Positions 22,971 through 28,900 of a DNA stretch of 28,900 nucleotides are shown here, one piece after another. A program made the translations under genes and the position numbers. Positions within the stretch are counted from its first letter, which is position 1; each line of letters begins with the position of its first letter. The notes below the pieces were generated by a model. It was not told the DNA's origin. It saw only the letters and a list, made by a program, of their open reading frames with translations, and made no database searches. The DNA is from an uncultured Clostridia bacterium (GTDB taxonomy: Bacteria; Bacillota; Clostridia; TANB77; CAG-508), in the NCBI GenBank assembly GCA_934122035.1, contig CAKOVP010000016.1:1-28900 (forward strand), read 5' to 3'.

Positions 22971-23504
22971 TTAATATAAATATGAATAATGTTGCTGTTT
23001 TTCTTCTCTTATTTTATCATTATCTACCAATTTTTCATTAAATTTATTTCTTATGTATTCAGGAAATATCTTTTTTATTGTTTTTGTATATTCTGTTCCA
23101 TTACCTGGTGTTTTGTATCCTTTTATTTCATTATTTTCTATTATAAATTTATAAGGTATTGAATATCCTGAATTAGTTATTAGGTTATTATCTTGCACAT
23201 AATAGCTTTCTACTAAAGCCCAAACATATACATATGTTTCGTTGCCTTTTTTAGTTATTCCTAATCTTGCAATATCTGCAAACACTTGAAAATCTGATAT
23301 TTCATAATTTGGTTTTGAGTCCTTATTTTCCAAATAGTATTTTGGTTTTTCTTGGTCTATTAAATATTGTTCTACTTTGCTGTATAATTCATTATTGCCA
23401 TCAATTTGTATTTCCTTTTTACTATACTTTAGTATTGCAAATATTACTATTGCAATTATTAAAATTAATAAAATAACCATTATATTTCTTACTTTTTTAT
23501 TCAT
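22971..23504 (-). CDS. Membrane-anchored hypothetical protein
   Basis: The frame is open to 23582, but ATG 23504 is the likely start because GGGAG lies 8 bases upstream; this gives 177 residues. One membrane helix (about 7-25) is followed by an extracellular domain with EQYLIDQEKPKYYLENKD, FADIARLGITKKGNETYVYVWAL and SYYVQDNNLITNSGYSIPYKF. It has the look of a small conserved Clostridial secreted domain of unknown function. No catalytic motif is visible. It has the same strand and architecture as its neighbour at 22181, but no clear sequence similarity. Confidence 0.6.
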   Translation of the reverse strand: MNKKVRNIMVILLILIIAIVIFAILKYSKKEIQIDGNNELYSKVEQYLIDQEKPKYYLENKDSKPNYEISDFQVFADIARLGITKKGNETYVYVWALVESYYVQDNNLITNSGYSIPYKFIIENNEIKGYKTPGNGTEYTKTIKKIFPEYIRNKFNEKLVDNDKIREEKQQHYSYLY

Positions 23505-23659
23505 ATAGATTTCTCCCTTTTTACTCCTAAAATTTTTAAATCTTTCTGTACAAATTATACTATAATATAACTTTTTTATCAATATTGTATTTATATATTC
23601 TAGTATTTGCCTTATTTTTATGGTATACTTATTGAAAAATTATGTAAAGGGTTATTTTA

Positions 23660-24613
23660 ATGGAACGTTATAATCATTTAAATACTTATTTTAAGCAACT
23701 TTTTGGAGAACGTACTTTAAAGATTTGTATTGATGGAAATTTTACATGTCCTAATAGAGACGGCATATGTGGATATGGTGGCTGTATTTTTTGTAGTAGC
23801 AAAGGTAGTGGCGAACTTATTAAAGCTGCTCCTGATATTTCTAGCCAAGTTACACAGTATTTTGAAAGCTATAGGGCTAAACGTGCAAATAAATTTATTG
23901 TTTATTTTCAAAATTTTACTAATACTTATGATACTACTGAAAATTTAAAGAAAAAATATGATTCTGCTTTGATTGATGACAGAATTGTTGGATTGGATAT
24001 TGCAACTAGACCTGATTGTATTGATGAAAAAATTGCAAAGCTGATAAGTTCATATATGCCTAAATATAAAGTGTTTGTTGAACTTGGTCTTCAAACCTCT
24101 AATGATTATACTGGAAAATTAATTAATAGAGGCTATGACTCTATTAAATTTACTGAAGCCGTAAAAATTTTAAACAAATATAATATTCCAGTTATATGTC
24201 ATATAATGGTTGGCTTACCAACTGAGGCCAAACTTATTTCTATTTCTGAAGAATTAAATGGTAAGATTTATAGTTTTAACGTTTTTAGCAATGTTGTTAA
24301 TACTATTAAATTTATTAATGAACACAATATTTCTGGAATAAAAATTCATTCTACTTATATAGTAAAAAATACTAAGCTTAATAATATGTATGAAAATGGA
24401 GAATATACTCCAATTACTTATGATGAATATATGCAAAATTTAGTTTACATTATTGCTCATATTAATCCAGAAATTATAGTACATAGAATATCTGCAGATC
24501 CTCCCAAGGATTTGCTTGTTGCTCCTGAATGGTGCTTACATAAAAAATGGGTTACAAATAATATAGATAAATTGTTAGAAGAACGAGATCTTGTACAGGG
24601 AATATTCTTTTAA
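23660..24613 (+). CDS. TIGR01212 family radical SAM protein (YhcC-like)
   Basis: The 317-residue enzyme opens RYNHLNTYFKQLFGERTLKI. The iron-sulfur cluster motif is the family's wide form: C30-PNRDG...GGC42-IFC45, with 11 residues between the first two cysteines in place of the usual three. An extra C37 is present. Further family blocks are VYFQNFTNTYDTTENLKK, GLDIATRPDCIDE, VFVELGLQTSND and ISGIKIHSTYIVKNTKL. E. coli YhcC is the model relative; the substrate is unknown. The start has AAAGGG 9 bases upstream. The gene is monocistronic and converges on the M18 peptidase. Confidence 0.92.
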   Translation: MERYNHLNTYFKQLFGERTLKICIDGNFTCPNRDGICGYGGCIFCSSKGSGELIKAAPDISSQVTQYFESYRAKRANKFIVYFQNFTNTYDTTENLKKKYDSALIDDRIVGLDIATRPDCIDEKIAKLISSYMPKYKVFVELGLQTSNDYTGKLINRGYDSIKFTEAVKILNKYNIPVICHIMVGLPTEAKLISISEELNGKIYSFNVFSNVVNTIKFINEHNISGIKIHSTYIVKNTKLNNMYENGEYTPITYDEYMQNLVYIIAHINPEIIVHRISADPPKDLLVAPEWCLHKKWVTNNIDKLLEERDLVQGIFF

Positions 24614-24796
24614 TTATTTAATTCACAAATTTGTTACGAATTTTTTTCGTTTACGTAACTTTTTCGTGATGAATATATGTATTTCATCTAAAAATATACA
24701 CCATTATGAACAAATTTAAAAATTTTCAATTTTAATTTTTTCTTTTGCTATTTGTACTTTTCTATAAGATTGAAAATTTATGAAATAAAATAAAAT
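24614..24796. other. Structured intergenic stretch
   Basis: It contains several dyads: GTTACG/CGTAAC around 24633-24659 with ACGAA/TTCGT inside; GATGAA/TTCATC at about 24668-24688; and AAATTTTCAAT (24720-24730) with ATTGAAAATTT (24769-24779). No ORF is supported. Confidence 0.4.
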
Positions 24797-24840
24797 AAAA
24801 AAGAACTATTTAAAGTTTTTTACTAAAAATAGTTCTTTTT
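24797..24840. terminator. Bidirectional terminator between radical SAM and aminopeptidase genes
   Basis: AAAAAAGAACTATTT pairs with AAATAGTTCTTTTT; A and T runs at both ends serve both converging genes. Confidence 0.75.
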
Positions 24841-24847
24841 CAAATAT

Positions 24848-26260
24848 TTAGCTTCTAAAGAATGCCTCATATCCTCTATATGCTTGATATACATCGTATT
24901 TACTTGTTACTTCGTATGGTGCATGCATTGATAATACTGGTACTCCACAGTCTAATACTTCTACACCTTTATTTGCTAGAATGTAGGCAATTGTTCCGCC
25001 ACCGCCTAAGTCTACTCTACCAAGTTCTGCTATTTGATATGTTACATTGTTAGATTCAAATATGTTTCTTACATATGCGACAAATTCTGCATTTGCATCT
25101 GAACCATTTGCTTTTCCAGCAACTCCAGTATATTTTGCAATTCCAACTCCTTTATTTAAGAAAGAAGCATTATGAAGGTCTGATACAGAAGCGTATATTG
25201 GGTCAAATCCTGCATCAACATCTGCTGATAACATTTTAGAGTTGCAGAACATTTTATCTAATAGATTTGGTCTATTTACGCCTAATTTATTTATTATTTC
25301 TGACATAAATGTTGAAAATACATTAGATTCCATTCCTGTATTTCCCATGCTTCCTATTTCTTCTTTATCTACTAACATACATACAGCTGTTTTTTCTGGA
25401 TTTTCTATGTTTAATATTGCTGTTAGTGATGTATATACAGATACTTTATCATCTTGACCATATCCAGCAATTAAGCTTTGGTCAAATCCTAAACTTCTGC
25501 ATTTAAATGCTGGTACAAGTTCTATTTCTGCACTTAAAAAGTCTCTTTCTGTTATTCCATATTTTTGGTTTAATATATTTAATATATTTAACTTTACTTT
25601 TTCTGAAACTTTTTCGTCATTGTAAGGAATACTTCCTATTAATAGATTTAAGTTTTCTCCCTCTACCCCATCTTTTAATTTTTTTTGCATTTGTTCTTGT
25701 GCTAAATGTGGAAGTAAATCTGTTATTGTGAATATTGGTTCGTCTTCGTTTTCTCCAATTGTAATTTCTATTTTTTCTCCATTTGTTTTTGCAATTACTC
25801 CATGTATTGCAAGTGGTATTGTCGTCCATTGATATTTTTTTATTCCACCATAATAATGTGTTTTGAAGTATGCAAAACCTTTATCTTCGTATATAGGATT
25901 TGGCTTTAGGTCTAGCCTTGGAGAATCTGCATGAGCTCCTATTATATTTACTCCATTTTCTATATTTTCTTTTCCTATTACTACTAAAAATATATTTTTA
26001 TCTCTATTTATAAAATATACTTTATCTCCTGGCTTTAAACTTTCGTATTCTTCAATTGATTTAAAACCATGCTCTCTTGCAATTTTGCAAGAATTTTTTA
26101 CTATTTCTCTTTCTGTTTTAGATTCATTTAGGAATTTTATATATCCATTGCAATAATTAAATATTGCTTTTCCTTGTTCTTGCGATGTTTTTTCCCATCC
26201 ATTTTTTTTAGTGTCAAATAATTTCTCTTTTAATTCTTCACCCATTGTTTTTTCTGCCAT
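24848..26260 (-). CDS. M18 family metallo-aminopeptidase
   Basis: From ATG 26260 (470 residues; the ATG two codons earlier is too close to the AAGGA site) the protein carries the M18 dinuclear-zinc signatures. These are GAHADSPRLDLKP with the first His ligand, YGQDDKVSVYTSL with the bridging Asp, DKEEIGSMGNTG with the catalytic Glu pair, MLSADVDAGFDP, and PVLSMHAPYEV near the end with the last His ligand. It removes N-terminal, often acidic or neutral, residues from peptides in the cytoplasm. Length and motif order match bacterial ApeA-type enzymes. It is monocistronic between terminators. Confidence 0.95.
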   Translation of the reverse strand: MAEKTMGEELKEKLFDTKKNGWEKTSQEQGKAIFNYCNGYIKFLNESKTEREIVKNSCKIAREHGFKSIEEYESLKPGDKVYFINRDKNIFLVVIGKENIENGVNIIGAHADSPRLDLKPNPIYEDKGFAYFKTHYYGGIKKYQWTTIPLAIHGVIAKTNGEKIEITIGENEDEPIFTITDLLPHLAQEQMQKKLKDGVEGENLNLLIGSIPYNDEKVSEKVKLNILNILNQKYGITERDFLSAEIELVPAFKCRSLGFDQSLIAGYGQDDKVSVYTSLTAILNIENPEKTAVCMLVDKEEIGSMGNTGMESNVFSTFMSEIINKLGVNRPNLLDKMFCNSKMLSADVDAGFDPIYASVSDLHNASFLNKGVGIAKYTGVAGKANGSDANAEFVAYVRNIFESNNVTYQIAELGRVDLGGGGTIAYILANKGVEVLDCGVPVLSMHAPYEVTSKYDVYQAYRGYEAFFRS

Positions 26261-26370
26261 ATACATCTTCCTTTCTTATATTTATTTCTTTAGCAGTATA
26301 TCATTATATTTCTATTTTTTCTAGTTATTATTTACATTTTTATAATATTTATTTATTGTTTTGAATATTC

Positions 26371-26399
26371 TTTACAAAACTGCTTTTTTATAGTTTAAT
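26371..26399 (+). promoter_or_regulatory. Possible promoter of the VanW gene
   Basis: TTTACA (26371-26376), 17 bp, TTTAAT (26394-26399), 31 bp before the ATG; the ribosome binding site is AGAGGA. Confidence 0.4.
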
Positions 26400-26430
26400 A
26401 TATATAAATTAAATTTAGAGGATTTTACAA

Positions 26431-28084
26431 ATGGATAAATTAAATATTGTTGAAACGAAAGAAGAAAATGAAGAAAAAGAAATTTTAGAAGATACTGAAA
26501 GTTTAATTGAAAATACGGATATTATAGAAAAGAAACCAAAAACAAAGAAATTTATATATTTCTTTGTTATTCCTTTGCTAGTGCTAGTTATTTTGGTTGC
26601 TATTTTATCTACTATTTTTGCACTAATTAATATTAAAAATACAAATATTATTAATGGTGTTTTTATTGAAGGAATTGACGTTTCAAATCTTTCTAAGGAG
26701 CAAGCAAAGGAAAAAGTAAATTCTGTTGTAAGTCAGCATTTATCTAATGAAATTTCTCTTGTGCATGGAGAATTTGAAAAAACAATTACTCCAGAGCAGA
26801 TTGATGCAAAATTTGACATTGACACTGCCGTAGATATGGCTTTTTCTATTGGACGTACACGGAAATCTTGTTCAAAATAATTATTCTATTTTAAATTGTC
26901 TTTTGAATAATACAAATATTAGTGGAAGTTTTACTTTCGATTCAGACTTATTAGATGGTATTATTTCTGAAGCAAATGAGCAATTACCAGACCATACGGT
27001 TAACCCAGATTATTATATTGATGGAACAAATTTAATTATTACTGCTGGAAAAGATGGTGTTAATGTAGATTCTGCTACTTTAAAAAATAATGTTATAAAT
27101 TTGCTATCTGATGTAAGTACTACAGATTATAGCATTACACTACCTGTTGTTAACACAACTGCTAAAGTAATAGATATAGAGACTATTTATAAAGATGTTT
27201 ACAAAGAACCTGTAGATGCATATTACGAAACCAATCCATACATTGTTCATCCTTCTTCTACTGGTTTAGAATTTAATATTAGCTTAGATGAAGCCAAAAG
27301 CCTTTTACAAGAAGAAAAAGAAGAGTATATAATTCCACTAAAAGTTACATATCCAAAGGTTTCTACTAATGATATTGGAAGCGAAGCTTTCCCAGATTTA
27401 TTATCTAGTTTTAGTACTTCTTTTACAAGTAGTAACAGTAGTAGATCTACCAATATTAGGTTATCTGCTAGCAAAATTAATGGTAAAGTTCTAATGCCAG
27501 GTGAATCTTTTTCATTTAACCAAGCAGTTGGCAAGAGAACTGCTGCAGCTGGTTTTCAGCCTGCACCTGCATACTATAATGGTGAAACTGTTTTAGAATA
27601 TGGTGGTGGAATTTGTCAGGTTTCTTCTACTTTGTATAATGCAGTTTTATACGCAAACTTAGAAGTTACAGAAAGAACAAATCACGGATATAAACCTTCT
27701 TACGTAAAACCAGGACTTGATGCAACTGTTTCTTGGGGTGGTCCAGATTTTAAATTTACAAATAATAGGGATTATCCAATAAGATTTGTTTGTGATACAT
27801 CAAATAAGATTTTAAAAGTTTATATTTATGGGTTAAAACGCGATACGGATTATAAAGTTGTTTTAGATGCTCAGTATGTTTCTACAATTTATGCTACTAT
27901 AACTTATAAAAAGGATTCTTCACTTAGTAAAGGTGAATCAAAGGTTATTCAAAATGGATCTAATGGTTGCAAGACTGCAACATATAAATATTTATATGAC
28001 TCTAATGGAACTTTGATATCTTCTAAATGTATTTCTAGAGATACTTATAATCCTCATAACAAAGTTATAGCTGTGGGAGAATAA
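26431..28084 (+). pseudogene. VanW / G5-like membrane-anchored protein, split by a one-base frameshift
   Basis: The first frame (26431-26880) gives an acidic cytoplasmic start, one membrane helix (about residues 41-65) and the beginning of a YoaR-like putative peptidoglycan-binding domain (NGVFIEGIDVSNLSKEQAKEKV), and stops at 26878. The second frame is open from about 26849 to 28084 and continues it: GNLVQNNYSILN, then the VanW domain (PGESFSFNQAVGKRT, GGGICQVSSTLYNA, GGPDFKFTNNRDYPIRF) and a G5-like C-terminus. Between GGACGT and AATCTT (26851-26869) there are seven bases where six would keep the frame, so one extra base near 26857 is the lesion. The second frame has no ribosome binding site. 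The corrected protein would be about 550 residues, normal for the family, which acts at the cell wall. True mutation, sequencing error or recoding are all possible; no classic slippery site is seen. Confidence 0.85.
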
Positions 28085-28108
28085 AAAAATAACTCCCACA
28101 TTTTTTTT
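28072..28108 (+). terminator. Terminator of the VanW gene
   Basis: TGTGGGAG (28072-28079, inside the last codons) pairs with CTCCCACA (28093-28100), followed by eight T (28101-28108). Confidence 0.85.
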
Positions 28109-28117
28109 GGAAGTTAT
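28083..28117 (-). terminator. Terminator of tRNA-Arg(ACG), overlapping the VanW terminator
   Basis: On the minus strand ATAACTTCC (28117-28109) pairs with GGGAGTTAT (28097-28089), one mismatch, followed by a T-run (28088-28083). It shares bases 28093-28097 with the plus-strand VanW terminator. Confidence 0.6.
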
Positions 28118-28193
28118 GGTGCAGCAGGAGGAATTCGAATCCCCGACCTCTCGGTTCGTAGCCGAGTGCTCTATCCAGCTAAGCTACTGCTGC
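28117..28193 (-). tRNA. tRNA-Arg (ACG)
   Basis: The 77-base cloverleaf has acceptor GCAGCAG/CTGCTGC, anticodon stem CTCGG/CCGAG with loop CTACGAA (anticodon ACG, read as ICG after deamination), T arm GGGGA-TTCGAAT-TCCTC and encoded CCA. Confidence 0.96.
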
Positions 28194-28215
28194 ATATATT
28201 TTTTTGTACTTTATT

Positions 28216-28244
28216 ATTATACCTGTTTTTTTTATTTTTTTCAA
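28216..28244 (-). promoter_or_regulatory. Promoter of tRNA-Arg(ACG)
   Basis: Minus strand TTGAAA (28244-28239), 17 bp, TATAAT (28221-28216). Confidence 0.8.
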
Positions 28245-28305
28245 GACTTTTCTTAAGTTTTTAAATAATAATTATTGTAAAATATTATTTCCTAGCCATA
28301 AAATT

Positions 28306-28344
28306 AAATACACATAAAAACAAAAACTATTTTTATGTGTATTT
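28306..28344 (-). terminator. Terminator of the second prepilin-like gene
   Basis: Perfect 15-bp stem AAATACACATAAAAA (28306-28320) with TTTTTATGTGTATTT (28330-28344), 7 bases after the stop codon of the gene on the minus strand. Confidence 0.8.
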
Positions 28345-28351
28345 ATATATT

Positions 28352-28900
28352 TTAGTTTCCTGTTATCACTGGTCTAAATGTATACTCCTTTGTTGCGGCT
28401 CCAGTGTTACACTGCATTGCAAAAAGTCTTCCTCTAAACCCTATTATTTCATTTTTTCCTCCTGTATAAACGCTTAGTGGATCGCCATACCAGCGACTGT
28501 ATGCTGCAATGCTTTGTATGTTGTTCCAGTTACTAATTGGAAATATATCTACATATCGATTGTTATTTACATTAGCTACTAATGAAGAAATATTCCCTTT
28601 TATAGTTTCATCTGTAATATCTTGATAATCCGTTCTTAATCCAGCTGTATAAGTTCGATTCATTCCCCAATCCATAACTCCAGTTATATTACCATTTGTA
28701 GAATAGTGACCTGTTTTTCCGTCTATAGTTATTGCCGTTCCAGTATTTTTTCCTTCTCCATTAGTTCCATAAGCACTATTAGAAAAATACGAAACGATTG
28801 CCCAGTCTAAGTTTGTTGCCATATGTACATTTACATTTGAGCCTTCCAAAGATTCCCCTGTGTTTTTCATTGCCATACTTTCATCAAAAAATTCTGATAC
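28352..28900 (-). CDS. Prepilin-like surface protein, C-terminal part (runs off the window)
   Basis: The frame is open to the last base, so the N-terminus lies beyond the window. The 182 visible residues contain NVHMATNLDWAIVSYFSNSAYG, close to the HMMKN-EW-AVAYLS-S-YG segment of Clostridial prepilin-like proteins. GKTGHYSTNGNITGVMDWGMN follows, then a C-terminal RWYGDPLSVYTGGKNEIIGFRGRLFAM block, which has the look of a lectin-like or formylglycine-enzyme-like fold. The usual pilin N-terminal helix is expected upstream but not seen. A surface adhesin role is inferred. An internal ATG at 28876 has no ribosome binding site. Confidence 0.65.
   Translation of the reverse strand, partial: VSEFFDESMAMKNTGESLEGSNVNVHMATNLDWAIVSYFSNSAYGTNGEGKNTGTAITIDGKTGHYSTNGNITGVMDWGMNRTYTAGLRTDYQDITDETIKGNISSLVANVNNNRYVDIFPISNWNNIQSIAAYSRWYGDPLSVYTGGKNEIIGFRGRLFAMQCNTGAATKEYTFRPVITGN

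Noticed and set aside
26849..28084. Separate 411-residue gene starting MDVHGN
   Set aside because: It overlaps the upstream frame, has no ribosome binding site, lacks a signal or membrane segment, and continues the upstream domain after a one-base shift.

Overview
The window is a low-GC bacterial chromosome segment. The intrinsic terminators, AGGAGG-type ribosome binding sites, Gram-positive envelope genes (LCP, DacF-like, VanW, CvpA, DUF5711) and prepilin-like surface proteins point to an anaerobic Clostridia lineage (Bacillota), probably an uncultured gut member. The species cannot be named from sequence alone. Three tRNA genes encode their own CCA and have near-consensus promoters.

Left part (1-7706) looks accessory and partly decayed. 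It begins with the 3' half of an initiator tRNA, with its terminator, cut at the anticodon loop. An intact initiator tRNA-Met lies in the same orientation at 7707-7782, so the two could bound an integrated island of about 7.35 kb. Inside are a frameshifted and internally deleted 2'-5' RNA ligase-like gene, a pyrophosphatase-like/VOC fusion gene, a truncated DNA methyltransferase next to a truncated opposite-strand ORF, a DUF2130 zinc-ribbon protein, a 1067-residue RecQ-like helicase, and an XRE repressor gene with an in-frame stop whose operator-like dyad and promoter are intact. No integrase is visible.

Middle part (7707-18637) is mostly core envelope functions: ComEA-type DNA-binding protein, D-Ala-D-Ala carboxypeptidase, LCP ligase, CvpA, DUF5711, a YkvI-like membrane protein and a GldA-GldF-GldG type ABC transporter. 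Most are on the minus strand and separated by clear terminators.

Right part holds the most unusual locus. A prepilin-like protein (19114-20352) joins a Clostridial type IV pilin-like N-terminus to segments resembling phage tail-fibre repeats. Its reading frame is broken by a 14-bp tandem duplication that separates off a C-terminal segment ending just before a strong terminator. Upstream, two perfect 17-bp inverted repeats bracket 153 bp containing a promoter-like sequence that points away from the pilin gene, towards yhbY. This is the layout of a candidate invertible promoter. Then follow YhbY, a CmpB-type membrane protein, tRNA-Arg(TCT), two anchored hypothetical proteins, a TIGR01212 radical SAM enzyme, an M18 aminopeptidase, a VanW/G5-like protein split by a one-base frameshift, tRNA-Arg(ACG), and the C-terminal part of a second prepilin-like surface protein running off the window. 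All assignments are from reading the sequence; no database search was run.
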